Of a stretch of DNA of 61,224 nt, positions 8,306 through 17,635 are shown in pieces. Within the stretch, counting starts at the first letter, position 1, and each line of letters opens with the position of its first letter. Where the stretch lies: NCBI GenBank assembly GCA_903925745.1, contig CAIYGQ010000026.1, positions 1 to 61,224 on the forward strand, read 5' to 3'. A program made the position numbers and the translations under genes. Under the pieces are notes generated by a model, which was not told where the DNA came from, searched no databases, and worked only from the letters and a program-made list of their open reading frames with translations. The DNA is from an uncultured Actinomycetes bacterium (lineage in GTDB: Bacteria > Actinomycetota > Acidimicrobiia > Acidimicrobiales > Microtrichaceae).

Positions 8306-8334
8306 CTCGGAACCCCCTCCGGGACTGCGTTCGC

Positions 8335-9324
8335 TCAGCCGACGGTGAACACGGTGCGGCCCCGGACGCGACCCGCCAGGATCTCGGGCGCGAGCGCCGG
8401 GGCCTCGGCGAGGGGAACCGTGGTCGTCATGGAGTCGAGCAGGTCGACGTCCAACTCGGCCGCCAGCGCGTCCCAGGCCTCGATCCGTCGATCCAGTGGG
8501 GCCATGACCGAGTCGACGCCGACGAGGGTCACGCCCCGCAGGATGAACGGGGCCACCGACGCCGGCAGGTCCATCCCCTGGGCCAGACCGCAGGCCGCCA
8601 CCGTGCCGCCGTATCGGGTTCCGGCCAGGGCGTTGGCCAGCGTGTGGCTCCCGACGCTGTCGACCACCGCCGCCCAACGCTCTCGGCCGAGCGGGCGGCC
8701 CGGTTCGGACAGCTCCGACCGGTCGAGCACCTCGGCGGCACCCAGGCCCCGCAGGTACTCGCCCTCCTCGACCCGGCCGGTCGAGGCGACCACCTCGTGT
8801 CCGGATGCGGCGAGCAGTGCGGTCGCCACGCTGCCGACACCGCCGGCCGCACCGGTCACGAGCACGGGGCCGTCGTCGGGTGTGACCCCCTGCCGCCGGA
8901 GTGCCAGGACGCACAGCATGGCCGTGTAGCCCGCAGTGCCGATCGCCATGGACCGGGCCGGTGTGAATGCGGACGGGAGCGGCACGAGCCACTCGCCGGG
9001 AACACGCGCCACCTGGGCGTAGCCCCCCAGGTGGGTCTCACCGACGCCCCAGCCGTTGAGCACCACCTGGTCGCCGGCGTCGATCCCGGCGTGGGTCGAG
9101 GCCGAGACGGTGCCCACGAAGTCGATGCCGGGGATCATCGGCCAGCGCCGGACCACCGGTGAGGAACCCGTGAGGGCCAGGGCGTCCTTGTAGTTGAGCG
9201 TCGAGTGGGACACGGCGACGGTCACGTCGCCGTCCATCAGGTCACCCTCGCCGATGTCGGTCCAGTCGAGCCGTTGGGCCCCGTCGTCGTCCTTCGTGAG
9301 CAGGAACCCCGAGAAGCTCGCCAC
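8335..9324 (-). CDS. MDR-family reductase, YhdH/AcuI type (acryloyl-CoA reductase-like)
   Basis: 329 residues. Zinc-independent medium-chain reductase with the YhdH/AcuI signatures [23 protein letters not shown] and the cofactor loop [12 protein letters not shown]. Family members reduce acryloyl-CoA or other enoyl substrates with NADPH. GTG 9324 follows GGAGGGAC, which decides the start over the open frame upstream. Encoded just before the SDR. Confidence 0.85.
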   Translation of the reverse strand: MASFSGFLLTKDDDGAQRLDWTDIGEGDLMDGDVTVAVSHSTLNYKDALALTGSSPVVRRWPMIPGIDFVGTVSASTHAGIDAGDQVVLNGWGVGETHLGGYAQVARVPGEWLVPLPSAFTPARSMAIGTAGYTAMLCVLALRRQGVTPDDGPVLVTGAAGGVGSVATALLAASGHEVVASTGRVEEGEYLRGLGAAEVLDRSELSEPGRPLGRERWAAVVDSVGSHTLANALAGTRYGGTVAACGLAQGMDLPASVAPFILRGVTLVGVDSVMAPLDRRIEAWDALAAELDVDLLDSMTTTVPLAEAPALAPEILAGRVRGRTVFTVG

Positions 9325-9386
9325 CTGTCGTCCCTCCGTCGCCGTCGAACCCGCCGTGGAGTGTTCTAGCCGATGACCCGGGCCGT

Positions 9387-10793
9387 TCACGTCCGCGGGC
9401 CGTGGACGCCCTGCCCGGCGACCCACGTGGCGACCACGCCACCGCCGGTGGGATCCGACAGCACCCGATCCAGTGGGCGGTCGAGCAGGCAGAGGTCGGC
9501 GGCGGCCCCCACCCGGATGCGTCGCGGTGGTCCACCCGGATCGGCCGGGTCGCTCAGGAATCCGTCCAGCGCGCGGCGCGTGCTGATCGCCTCGTGGGCC
9601 CCGACCGTGGTGCCCCGGCCCGTGGTCCGGTCGGCCGCGGTGCGGATCGCCAGCCACGGATCCTCGGGGCCGAAGGGCGCGTCGGTCGACATGCCGACCC
9701 GGATCCCCGCGTCGAGCAGCGAGGCGCAGCGGTAGAGGTGGACCAGGTCGTCGTCCTCGACGTCGCGCAGGTAGTCGTCGCCCCGGGCGTGGACGAACCC
9801 CGGTTGGGTGACCACCTGCAGCCCCAGCTCGGCGATCCGGCCGAGCAGCTCGACGGGGAGCACGGAACCGTGCTCGATCCGATCACCGGGGCGGGTGCCC
9901 ACCTCGGACCAGGCGGTGAGGGCCAGGACCGCGGCCACACGGGTCACGCAGTGGACGGCCACGGTCCGATCGGCGGCGCGTGCGGCCCGGAACGCCGCGA
10001 CCAACCGGTCGAACGTCGGCAGGTCCTCGTCGGCCAGGACGACCTTCACCGGACCCCGACCGAGTCCGGGTGGTGTCGGTGTGCCGGCGAGGGCCGGTCC
10101 TCCGGTGCAGACGACTCGTTGGCTGAGCGACCCATCGGCCCGTGCCGCCGACAGGAGGTGCAGCGCGGTCGGATCGGCGAACGGGGTGGTGTCGGTGACC
10201 CCGGTGACCCCCAGGGCCGCGAGCCGCGCCCCGACGCCCGCCAGGTCGGGTGGGGCCTCCACGCCCCAGCCCTCCAGGAGGTGCTCGTCCTCGCGCAGGA
10301 ACCATCCGTCGTCAGACTCCCGTCCCACCCGCTCCAACGCCACGGAGTTGAGCACCCAGCCGGCACCGGAACGGTGCTGCACCCGGACGGGACGCCCGGG
10401 TGCCAGCGCATCCAGGCGGGAGCGGTCGAGCCGTCCGTGTCGATCGTCCAGGCCGACGACCCGGATCCAGCTGTCGTCGCTGGTGGGGCTCGGCGTTCCC
10501 CCGTCGACGGCGGACCGGACCCGCTCGTCGAAGCCGGCGGCGTCGGGTGCGTCCGAGACGTCGATGGACCGCTGCCGGGCGGCCATGGCCAGCAGGTGGA
10601 GGTGGTGGTCGTGGAGCCCGGGCAGCAGCGCGGATCCACCTGCATCGACCACCGTCGTCCGGGAGCGGGGGAGCGATGCCTCCAGTCCGGTGATCCGCCC
10701 CGACTCGATCCTCACGTCGACGAGCCGTCCCCCGACATCGGCGTCGACGATCGTCGTGACGGAGCCGTCGAACGCGGCGTCGTTCGGGGTCAC
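9387..10793 (-). CDS. Amidohydrolase family protein (YtcJ-like, amidohydrolase_3)
   Basis: 468 residues. A beta-sandwich-flanked TIM-barrel hydrolase: [10 protein letters not shown] gives the HxH metal pair, followed by AVHCVTR, RIEHGS and MSTDAPFG (the conserved Asp). The start GTG 10793 lies two bases after the stop of the CaiB-like gene, so the two are co-transcribed. YtcJ-type enzymes act on amides, formamides or cyclic imides and esters; the substrate here is not known. Confidence 0.85.
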   Translation of the reverse strand: MTPNDAAFDGSVTTIVDADVGGRLVDVRIESGRITGLEASLPRSRTTVVDAGGSALLPGLHDHHLHLLAMAARQRSIDVSDAPDAAGFDERVRSAVDGGTPSPTSDDSWIRVVGLDDRHGRLDRSRLDALAPGRPVRVQHRSGAGWVLNSVALERVGRESDDGWFLREDEHLLEGWGVEAPPDLAGVGARLAALGVTGVTDTTPFADPTALHLLSAARADGSLSQRVVCTGGPALAGTPTPPGLGRGPVKVVLADEDLPTFDRLVAAFRAARAADRTVAVHCVTRVAAVLALTAWSEVGTRPGDRIEHGSVLPVELLGRIAELGLQVVTQPGFVHARGDDYLRDVEDDDLVHLYRCASLLDAGIRVGMSTDAPFGPEDPWLAIRTAADRTTGRGTTVGAHEAISTRRALDGFLSDPADPGGPPRRIRVGAAADLCLLDRPLDRVLSDPTGGGVVATWVAGQGVHGPRT

Positions 10794-10795
10794 GC

Positions 10796-12046
10796 TCAGG
10801 TGGTTCCCTGTGGCGCGGACGGGACCGGGGTGCGGGCCCGGGGCCAGGTGGCGCCGGGCCCGATGGGAACGGTGCCGCCGACGGCCAGCGTCGCACCTGC
10901 GTGGGCCGCGGCCACCCCCGACATGGCGACGTCGACGTGGACACGTCGCCGCGCCGCCAGCGCCTCGACGGCGGCGGCCGTCGCTGCCAGGCCGCCCAGC
11001 GGGTCGGCGATGGCGTCCCCGCAGAACCAGGGCCCGTCGTGGTCGGTGACGACCAGCCCGCCGGCGACCGCCGCGTCGTCCCCGAAGGCCACGCGGTGGG
11101 AGTCGGAGCCGTGGCCGGTGATCGAGATCCAGACGTCGGGCCCGTCCCCGGCGGCCAGCTCGGTGATCGGGTCCAGCCCGAGCTGGTGCAGGGCGCGGGT
11201 CCGGGCCGAGGTCACCACCACTGCGGCCGAACGCACGAGGTCCCGCAGCGCGTCCCGACCCGCAGACGACCGCAGGTCGAGGGTCACGGGGTGCTTCATC
11301 CCGTTCAACAGGTCGTACAGGACGGGGTCCCCGGCGCGTGCCCCGTCGGGTCGGGTGCGGTCCTCGACCTTCACCACCTCGGCCCCGGTCGCGGCGAGCA
11401 GCGACGCGCACAGGGGTCCCGCCCAGAGCCCGGTCAGGTCCAGCACCCGCCCCGGTGGCTCCCGCTCCGCCCCGCCCACGTCGCGGACCACCACGCCGCC
11501 GTCGGGATCCGCCCGCCGCTCGTCCAGACGGCCCACCGGCAGGCCGAGGAGCTCCGCCGAGTCGATCAGGTCCGCTCCGCCGCAGGTCGACACGGCCCCG
11601 CCCAGACGTTCCCAGGCCTCCTCGTCGATCCCTCCGTCGTCGTGGTCCGCCGCCGGTGGGACCGACACCCCATGGGAGCCGGCCAGATGGAGCCACGCGG
11701 GGACCAACTCCACGTCGCTCGGACGGGCCAGCGACGGGGCGATCCACCCGTCGGCGCAGCGGAGGAGGCGCGCTCCGCCCCCGCAGCTGGTGCGCCCGCC
11801 GGCCCGGAGACCGGCGAGCGCAGCCCGTTCCCCCAGGAGCGCGAGCCAGTCGAGGTCGAGTGTTCCACCGAGGTGGGCCACGGCCTCGCCGATCCGCCGC
11901 CCCAGGTCGAGCACCCCCGGGACCAGACGCGTGGGGGGTCCGAGTCGGCCGCCGGGGAGCGGCCCCGAGATGGCCGCCAGTCCGCTATCGGCCCAGGCCC
12001 GGGTGGCGTCGTCGGGGGCGGTCCTGCGTCCGGACGCACGGGTCAC
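10796..12046 (-). CDS. CaiB/BaiF-family CoA-transferase with domains in swapped order
   Basis: 416 residues. The hallmark N-terminal motif of type III CoA-transferases (VLDLTGLWAGPLCASLLAA.GAEVVKVE) occurs only near residue 200. It is followed by TLDLRS, DVWISITGHG and FGDDAAVAGGL, whose first or second Asp aligns with the catalytic Asp. The first 190 residues contain a segment (LLRCADGWIAPSLARPSDVELV) like the small domain that normally comes at the C-terminal end. The protein therefore looks circularly permuted. The start GTG 12046 faces another gene only 30 bases away. Confidence 0.75.
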   Translation of the reverse strand: MTRASGRRTAPDDATRAWADSGLAAISGPLPGGRLGPPTRLVPGVLDLGRRIGEAVAHLGGTLDLDWLALLGERAALAGLRAGGRTSCGGGARLLRCADGWIAPSLARPSDVELVPAWLHLAGSHGVSVPPAADHDDGGIDEEAWERLGGAVSTCGGADLIDSAELLGLPVGRLDERRADPDGGVVVRDVGGAEREPPGRVLDLTGLWAGPLCASLLAATGAEVVKVEDRTRPDGARAGDPVLYDLLNGMKHPVTLDLRSSAGRDALRDLVRSAAVVVTSARTRALHQLGLDPITELAAGDGPDVWISITGHGSDSHRVAFGDDAAVAGGLVVTDHDGPWFCGDAIADPLGGLAATAAAVEALAARRRVHVDVAMSGVAAAHAGATLAVGGTVPIGPGATWPRARTPVPSAPQGTT

Positions 12047-12060
12047 CGCCAGAGCATCGC

Positions 12061-12070
12061 ATGGTACGTT
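12061..12070. promoter_or_regulatory. Bidirectional promoter with overlapping -10 elements
   Basis: TACCAT on the minus strand (12066-12061) and TACGTT on the plus strand (12065-12070) share two bases in a near-symmetric GTAC centre. The plus-strand hexamer is six bases before GTG 12077, fitting a leaderless start. The minus-strand gene would have a very short leader. Confidence 0.5.
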
Positions 12071-12076
12071 CCGCCG

Positions 12077-13078
12077 GTGCGCCCCACCGAGTGGACCGGC
12101 GACGAGTTCCTGGCGGCGCTCGCGTCACCGGCGGAGCTCCCGGTCCCCGGGTCGGTGGTCCTGCTCACCGGCCCACCGTCGTGCTCCCTGGTGCCCGAGG
12201 CGGCCATTGAGCGCCTGACCACCACGCCCTGTCTGGTCGTGGCGGCACCGGGATGCGCTCCCGACGGTGGCCTGGCCCGGTTGGCCGACGTGGCCGTCGA
12301 CGACGCTGGCGAACTCGACGACGTCCTCCGGTCCGTCCAGGAACGGCCGGTGGCCGCGCGCAGCGCCGCCCTGTTGCTGCGGGCGGTCGAGCGGGCCGAC
12401 CCCCGGGCCGGCCTGGTGCTGGAGTCCGCGACGTACAGCGCGCTGCAGGCGGGTCCGGAGTTCGCCGCCTGGCTGGCGTCCCGGGCCGCTCCGGCGGAGC
12501 GGTCGGATCAGTTCGGCCGGTCCGGGGACGACGCGCCCCGGGTCCGGGTGGAACGCGACGGTCGGGTCCTCCACGTCAGCCTCTCCCGTCCGTGGGTCCT
12601 GAACGCCCTGGACCACCGGATGCGTGACGAGCTGCTCGAGGCCCTGTTCCTGCTGGAGGCCGACCCGGAGCTACGGCTGGTCCTGCAGGGCGACGGCCGG
12701 GGATTCTGCAGCGGGGGCGACCTGTCGGAGTTCGGTTCGGCACCGGACCCGGCCTCGGCCCACCTGCTGCGGCTCCGGCGCAGTCCCGCCTCGGTCCTGC
12801 TCGGCCTGGCCGATCGCAGCGAGGCCCGGGTCCACGGGCCCTGTGCCGGGTCGGGGGTGGAGCTCGCGGCGTTCGCCGGTCGCGTCGTCGCCTCGACCGA
12901 CGCGACGTTCTCGCTGCCCGAGTTGGGGCTCGGCCTGGTGCCGGGTGCCGGCGGCTCGGTCAGCCTCACCCGCCGCATCGGTCGCCACCGGTGCGCCTGG
13001 CTGTTGTTGACCGGGCGGACGATCGACGCCCAGACCGCCCGGTCCTGGGGACTCGTCGACGCGGTTGGCCTAGTCTGA
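12077..13078 (+). CDS. Enoyl-CoA hydratase/isomerase family protein with an extra N-terminal region
   Basis: 333 residues. A crotonase core starts near residue 155 (VLHVSLSRPWVLNALD), with oxyanion segments GRGFCSGGDLSEFG and CAGSGVELAAFAG and the catalytic-region PELGLGLVPGAGGS. The first 150 residues include LLLRAVERADPRAGLVLESATYSALQAGPEFAAWLASR, which looks like the C-terminal tail of an ordinary crotonase. The order therefore appears rearranged, as in the neighbouring CaiB-like protein. GTG 12077 is supported by TACGTT six bases upstream. The crotonase core ends without the usual tail. Confidence 0.78.
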   Translation: MRPTEWTGDEFLAALASPAELPVPGSVVLLTGPPSCSLVPEAAIERLTTTPCLVVAAPGCAPDGGLARLADVAVDDAGELDDVLRSVQERPVAARSAALLLRAVERADPRAGLVLESATYSALQAGPEFAAWLASRAAPAERSDQFGRSGDDAPRVRVERDGRVLHVSLSRPWVLNALDHRMRDELLEALFLLEADPELRLVLQGDGRGFCSGGDLSEFGSAPDPASAHLLRLRRSPASVLLGLADRSEARVHGPCAGSGVELAAFAGRVVASTDATFSLPELGLGLVPGAGGSVSLTRRIGRHRCAWLLLTGRTIDAQTARSWGLVDAVGLV

Positions 13079-13089
13079 CACCTGCGTCA
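13071..13089 (+). promoter_or_regulatory. Promoter with shared operator (copy b)
   Basis: TAGTCT (13071-13076) is a -10 candidate whose last T begins the operator TGAC-acctgc-GTCA (13076-13089). The element overlaps the stop codon of the upstream crotonase gene and precedes the crotonase/ALDH/CoA-transferase operon by about 30 bases. Confidence 0.68.
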
Positions 13090-13119
13090 TGTTCTGATCC
13101 CGGCCGCGACAGGAGTCCC

Positions 13120-14022
13120 ATGCCCGACTACGAGTTCCTCCAGTACGAGACCCACGACGACGGCGCGATCGTCCGGATCCTCCTGGATCGACCCGAGGCT
13201 CGCAACGCCCAGAACCGTGGACTGCTGGTCGAGCTCGACGAGGCGTTCGCCGTCGCCGAGGCCGACGACACCTGCCGGGTGGTCATCCTGGGCGGGACGG
13301 GGCCGATGTTCTCCTCCGGCCACGACATGGGCTCCGCCCAGGCCATCGCCGAGTACCAGTCCCATCCGACCATGTCGATCAACGGGGCGACCCGCGACGG
13401 CGCCGAGAAACGGATGCTCCAGGAGTGGCACTACTACTTCCAGAACACCCTCCGCTGGCGGAACCTGCGCAAGATCACCGTCGCCCAGCTGCAGGGTCCG
13501 GTCTACGCGGCGGGGCTGATGCTGGCCTGGAGCTGCGACCTGATCGTCGCCGCCGACGACGTGGTGTTCGCCGACGTGGTCGGCACCCGCTTGGGGATGT
13601 GCGGCCTGGAGTACTTCGCCCACCCGTGGGAGTTCGGTCCCCGCAAGGCCAAGGAGCTCCTCCTGACCGGTGACAGCATCGACGCCGACGAGGCCCACCG
13701 CCTCGGGATGGTCTCGAAGGTCTTCCCCCGGGGCGACCTGGAGGACCGGACCCTCGACTTCGCCCGACGGATCGCCGAGCTGCCGACCATGACGGCGCTG
13801 ATGATCAAGGAGTCGGTCAACCAGGCGTCGGACATCCAGGGGTTCACCAATGCCCTGCAGGCCTGCTTCACGATCCACCAGCTCAACCACTCGCACTGGG
13901 CCGAGATCCACGAGGACGGCTGGCCGGCGGCCAGGGAGTCCGACGGCGTGGTGGCCTGGAAGCAGGCCCCGCCGATCGTGCCGGCCGAGAAGGACTCCGT
14001 GCGCGCCGCTGGAGCCCAGTGA
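13120..14022 (+). CDS. Enoyl-CoA hydratase/isomerase family protein
   Basis: 300 residues. Crotonase signatures LLDRPEARNAQN, PMFSSGHDMGSA (first oxyanion loop) and GPVYAAGLMLAWSCDLIVAA (second). The C-terminal extension has LMIKESVNQASDIQGF, typical of actinobacterial crotonases of this length. Active-site acids are not obvious, so hydratase against isomerase activity is open. ATG 13120 has AGGAG four bases upstream. First gene of a three-gene operon with ALDH and CoA-transferase. Confidence 0.86.
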   Translation: MPDYEFLQYETHDDGAIVRILLDRPEARNAQNRGLLVELDEAFAVAEADDTCRVVILGGTGPMFSSGHDMGSAQAIAEYQSHPTMSINGATRDGAEKRMLQEWHYYFQNTLRWRNLRKITVAQLQGPVYAAGLMLAWSCDLIVAADDVVFADVVGTRLGMCGLEYFAHPWEFGPRKAKELLLTGDSIDADEAHRLGMVSKVFPRGDLEDRTLDFARRIAELPTMTALMIKESVNQASDIQGFTNALQACFTIHQLNHSHWAEIHEDGWPAARESDGVVAWKQAPPIVPAEKDSVRAAGAQ

Positions 14023-15503
14023 TGGCGGACCAGTCCGGTGAGCGCCGGTTCCTCCTCGACGGCGAGCTGGTCGAGGCGACGGGAGGAGCGACCTTCGACA
14101 ACATCGACCCGACGTCCGAGCAGGTGCTCGGCGTCGTCGCCGACGCCACCCGGGCCGACGTGGAGCGGGCGGTCGGGGCGGCCCGTCGGGCCTTCGACGA
14201 GACGTCCTGGGCCGCCGACGGCGAGTTCCGTCGACGCTGCCTGCTGCAGCTGCAGGCCGCGATCGAGGGCGAGCGGGAGGAGCTCCGGGCCGAGCTGGTC
14301 GCAGAGGTCGGCTGCCCGGTCCTCAGCACCTACGGCCCCCAGCTCGACGCACCGCTGTCCGAGGCGTTGACCTGGCCCGCGGACATGATCGACCGTTTCG
14401 AGTGGTCGCGGTCGCTCGGGACCGCGGATCCCTTCGGGATGGGCTCGCTCAACGAGCGGGAGGTCTGGAAGGAGCCGGTCGGCGTCGTGGGCGTGATCGT
14501 GCCCTGGAACTTCCCGGTCGAGATCCTGCTCAACAAGCTGGGTCCGATCCTGGCGATGGGCAACACCTGCGTGGTGAAGCCGGCACCCGACACCCCGTGG
14601 AACGCCACCCGGATCGGCCGGCTGATCGCCGAGCGGACCGACATCCCGCCGGGGGTCGTGAACATCGTGACCTCGTCCGACCACCTGGTCGGTGAGGTGC
14701 TGACCACGTCGCCGCTGGTCGACATGGTCGCCTTCACCGGTTCGACCGCGACGGGCCGACGGGTCATGGCCGCGGCGTCCGAGACGGTGAAGCCGGTGTT
14801 CCTCGAACTGGGCGGCAAGTCGATCAACCTGGTGCTCGACGACGCCGACCTGGCTTCGAGCGTGCCCGGTGCGGCCATGGTCTGCTTCCACGCCGGGCAG
14901 GGCTGTGCCATGCCGACCCGCCTGCTGGTGCCGCGGGCCCGTCAGGACGACGTGCTGGACCTGCTCACCGCGGCGTTCGCCGGTGTGAGCTACGGGGATC
15001 CAGCCGACCCGTCCAACCTCATGGGGCCGCTCGTCTCGGCCCGGCAGCGTGAGCGGGTCCTGGGGCTCATCGAACAGGGTCGCGCCGAGGGGGCCCGGTT
15101 GCTGTGTGGTGGCGGCCGGCCCGCCCACCTGCCGACCGGGTACTTCGTGGAGCCCACCCTGTTCGCGGACGTCGACAACTCGATGTCGATCGCCCAGCAG
15201 GAGATCTTCGGCCCGGTCCTCGTGGTGATCCCGTTCGAGGACGACGACGACGCCGTGCGGATCGCGAACGACAGCCCCTACGGCCTCTCCGGGATGATCA
15301 CCTCCGGTGACCTGGAGCGGGCGAAGTCCGTCGCCCGGCGCGTTCGGACCGGGACCCTGGGGCTGAACGGCGGCATCTGGTACGGGGCCGATGCGCCCTT
15401 CGGTGGCTACAAGCAGTCCGGCATCGGCCGCCAGTGCGGGATCGAGGGACTCGAGATCTTCACCGAGACCAAGACCGTCGCCTGGCCGGCAGATCCCGCC
15501 TGA
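14022..15503 (+). CDS. Aldehyde dehydrogenase family protein
   Basis: 493 residues, full ALDH fold. GVIVPWNFPVEI and the cofactor Lys segment CVVKPAPDTPWNA are present; the general base is E262 (LELGGKS) and the nucleophile C295 (GQGCAMPT), the usual distance apart. EIFGPVLVVIPF follows. The ATG shares its A with the TGA of the crotonase gene, so translation is coupled. It oxidises an aldehyde to an acid with NAD(P)+. In this operon it would provide an acid that the following CoA-transferase can activate; this link is inferred. Confidence 0.92.
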   Translation: MADQSGERRFLLDGELVEATGGATFDNIDPTSEQVLGVVADATRADVERAVGAARRAFDETSWAADGEFRRRCLLQLQAAIEGEREELRAELVAEVGCPVLSTYGPQLDAPLSEALTWPADMIDRFEWSRSLGTADPFGMGSLNEREVWKEPVGVVGVIVPWNFPVEILLNKLGPILAMGNTCVVKPAPDTPWNATRIGRLIAERTDIPPGVVNIVTSSDHLVGEVLTTSPLVDMVAFTGSTATGRRVMAAASETVKPVFLELGGKSINLVLDDADLASSVPGAAMVCFHAGQGCAMPTRLLVPRARQDDVLDLLTAAFAGVSYGDPADPSNLMGPLVSARQRERVLGLIEQGRAEGARLLCGGGRPAHLPTGYFVEPTLFADVDNSMSIAQQEIFGPVLVVIPFEDDDDAVRIANDSPYGLSGMITSGDLERAKSVARRVRTGTLGLNGGIWYGADAPFGGYKQSGIGRQCGIEGLEIFTETKTVAWPADPA

Positions 15504-15520
15504 GCAACTGATCGAACAAC

Positions 15521-15563
15521 CAACCCGAGACGACAACCAACCCGAGACGACAACCAACCCGAG
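15521..15563 (+). repeat. 17-bp direct repeat in the intergenic leader
   Basis: CAACCCGAGACGACAAC is present twice (15521-15537, 15538-15554), followed by the first nine bases of a third copy (15555-15563), directly before the AGAGGAG ribosome-binding site of the CoA-transferase gene. This is noncoding and lower in GC than its surroundings. Confidence 0.9.
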
Positions 15564-15577
15564 CAGAGGAGCACACC

Positions 15578-16795
15578 ATGTCCGGACCACTCGAGGGAAT
15601 CCGCGTGATCGAGGTCGCCAGCTGGATGTTCATCCCGTCCGGCGGCTCGGTGCTGGTGGACTGGGGCGCGGACGTGCTCAAGATCGAGCACCCCGAGACC
15701 GGCGACCCCCAGCGCGGCCTGATCACCTCGGGCCTGCTCCCGGGCGGCGCGGGAGCGGTCAACTTCATGATCGAGCAGCCGAACCGGGGCAAGCGCTCCG
15801 TGGGGATCGACCTCACCACCGACGAGGGGCACGAGGTCCTGATGAAGCTCGTCGAGCAGGCCGACGTCTTCGTCACCAACTACCTGCCCCAGGTGCGGGC
15901 CAAGCTGCGCATCGACACCGACGACCTGCGGGCGGTGAACCCGAACATCATCGTCGCCCGCGGCTCGGGTGCGGGGCCGATGGGGCCGGATGCCGAGAAG
16001 GGCGGGTACGACGGGGCCTCGTTCTGGGCCCGCGGCGGCGTGGGTGCGACCATGCCCGAGCGGGAGGGCTGGCCCCCCGGCCAGCCGACACCGGCATTCG
16101 GTGACGTCATGGGTGGCCTGGCGACGGCCGGGGCCATCGCTGCGGCGCTCGTCAAGCGGGAGCGGACGGGGGAGCCGAGCGTCGTCGACGTCTCGCTCCT
16201 GTCGACCGCGATGTGGCAGCTCTCACCGATGATCATCGCCTCGAAGCTGTTCGGGTTCTCGAAGATCCCCCAGGGCGACCGGACGAAGTCCCCCAACCCG
16301 GGGGTGGGCACCTACCGGACCTCCGACGACCGGTTCATCGCCCTGATCCTGTTGCAGTCGGACAAGCACTGGGCCGACTTCGTCCGACGGCTGGGCGTGC
16401 CGGACATGGCGACGGATCCGAGGTTCGCCGACTCCGCCGCCCGCGCCGAGAACTCCGGGGAGTGCATCGCCAGGCTCGACGAGGCCTTCGGCAGTCAGCC
16501 GCTCGACCACTGGAAGGAGGCGCTCGCCGACTTCGACGGCGTCTGGAGCCCGTTCCAGACGCTCGACGAGCTCTACGACGATCCTCAGGTCATCGCCAAC
16601 GGGTACCTGCCCACGATGACGGCAGGGAACGGACAGGAGGTCCAACTCGTGGCCAGCCCAGCGCTGTTCGACGAGCAGCCGATCACGGTCGAGCGGGCCC
16701 CGGAGCACGGCGAGCACACCGAACTCGTCCTGATGGAGGCCGGTTACGACTGGGACCGGATCGCCGCCATGAAGGAGTCGGGAGCGATCCTCTGA
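15578..16795 (+). CDS. CaiB/BaiF-type CoA-transferase
   Basis: 405 residues in normal family order. N-terminal LEGIRVIEVASWMFIPSGGSVLVDWGADVLKIEHP is the family hallmark; SVGIDLTTDEG follows; the catalytic Asp is D145 in GGYDGASF. It moves CoA between carboxylic acids. The second domain carries TSDDRFIALILLQSDKHW. ATG 15578 is preceded by AGAGGAG. Third gene of the crotonase/ALDH operon, separated by 74 bases that hold the 17-bp repeats. Confidence 0.92.
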   Translation: MSGPLEGIRVIEVASWMFIPSGGSVLVDWGADVLKIEHPETGDPQRGLITSGLLPGGAGAVNFMIEQPNRGKRSVGIDLTTDEGHEVLMKLVEQADVFVTNYLPQVRAKLRIDTDDLRAVNPNIIVARGSGAGPMGPDAEKGGYDGASFWARGGVGATMPEREGWPPGQPTPAFGDVMGGLATAGAIAAALVKRERTGEPSVVDVSLLSTAMWQLSPMIIASKLFGFSKIPQGDRTKSPNPGVGTYRTSDDRFIALILLQSDKHWADFVRRLGVPDMATDPRFADSAARAENSGECIARLDEAFGSQPLDHWKEALADFDGVWSPFQTLDELYDDPQVIANGYLPTMTAGNGQEVQLVASPALFDEQPITVERAPEHGEHTELVLMEAGYDWDRIAAMKESGAIL

Positions 16796-16822
16796 CCGGA
16801 GCGCGAACCGGCAGGTCCGGGC

Positions 16823-17635
16823 TCACTCGGGCATGAGTGCCGCGAAGTCGATGCTGCCCGTGAAGAGTCCACCCGAGAACCCGCCGTCGGTGAACACGTT
16901 GGTGGCCGCGGTGTAGCTCGACCGTGGGCTGTTCAACATCACGATGGACCACGCCTGCTCCTCGGGGACCGAGTTGCGGCCGACGGGCTTGGGGAACCGT
17001 TCGAAGAAGTCCTCGCCCATCATCTCGACGAAGCTCGGCATCATCGGCGTGTCGGTGGGCCCGGGCATGATGCTGTTAACCCTCACGGTCGACGCCAGCT
17101 GGAACCCGCGCCAGGCGACGTAGCCGTTGATCGCCTCCTTCGAGAACCCGTAGCCGTTGGCCGACACCACGTCGTCGTGCTCCTCGCACCACCTCGAGCC
17201 CGCCTCGAAGCCGTCGGCCTCGAGCAGGCCGCGCAGCAGCTCGAAGTTCCCCTGCCAGCCCATGCCGGCCGCCGACGAGATGAAGCCGACCGAGCTGCCG
17301 GCCGGCATCGAGGGGAGCAGCGCCTCGGTCAGGTGGCGGTGGCCGAGGAAGTTCACGCGCACGATCTGCTGGCCGGGAGCGGTCGTGGGCAGGCCGGCGC
17401 AGTTGAACAGGGAGTCCACGCGACCGCCGATGGCGGCCACGGTGGCGTCGATCGCCGCCGGGTCGCCCAGGTCGCACACGTGGGAGGTGGCGACTCCCTC
17501 GACGCTCGGCCGCACGTCCAGCCCGTGCACCTCGGCGCCCAGGTCGACGAGGAGCGACGCGGTGCACGCACCCATCCCCGATGCCGCGCCGGTCACCACG
17601 ACGCGCTTGTCCCGGTACTGCAACAGGTCATCCAC
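16823..17635 (-). CDS. SDR oxidoreductase, 3alpha-hydroxysteroid / coniferyl-alcohol dehydrogenase-like
   Basis: 270 residues. VVVTGAASGMGACTA is the cofactor loop; FNCAG replaces NNAG. The active site is SSAAGMGW ... NGYGFSKEAING (Ser, Tyr, Lys). An insertion of about 30 residues between the Ser and the Tyr (FELLRGLLEADGFEAG) is characteristic of the subgroup annotated as 3alpha-hydroxysteroid or coniferyl-alcohol dehydrogenases. GTG 17635 has AAGGAG upstream and overlaps the end of the preceding acyl-CoA dehydrogenase gene by eight bases. Last gene of a four-gene leftward operon. Confidence 0.82.
   Translation of the reverse strand: MDDLLQYRDKRVVVTGAASGMGACTASLLVDLGAEVHGLDVRPSVEGVATSHVCDLGDPAAIDATVAAIGGRVDSLFNCAGLPTTAPGQQIVRVNFLGHRHLTEALLPSMPAGSSVGFISSAAGMGWQGNFELLRGLLEADGFEAGSRWCEEHDDVVSANGYGFSKEAINGYVAWRGFQLASTVRVNSIMPGPTDTPMMPSFVEMMGEDFFERFPKPVGRNSVPEEQAWSIVMLNSPRSSYTAATNVFTDGGFSGGLFTGSIDFAALMPE

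Noticed and set aside
9402-12218. A 938-codon open frame on the plus strand
   Set aside because: Antisense to the amidohydrolase and CaiB-like genes. Low-complexity Arg/Gly/Pro composition; no motif.
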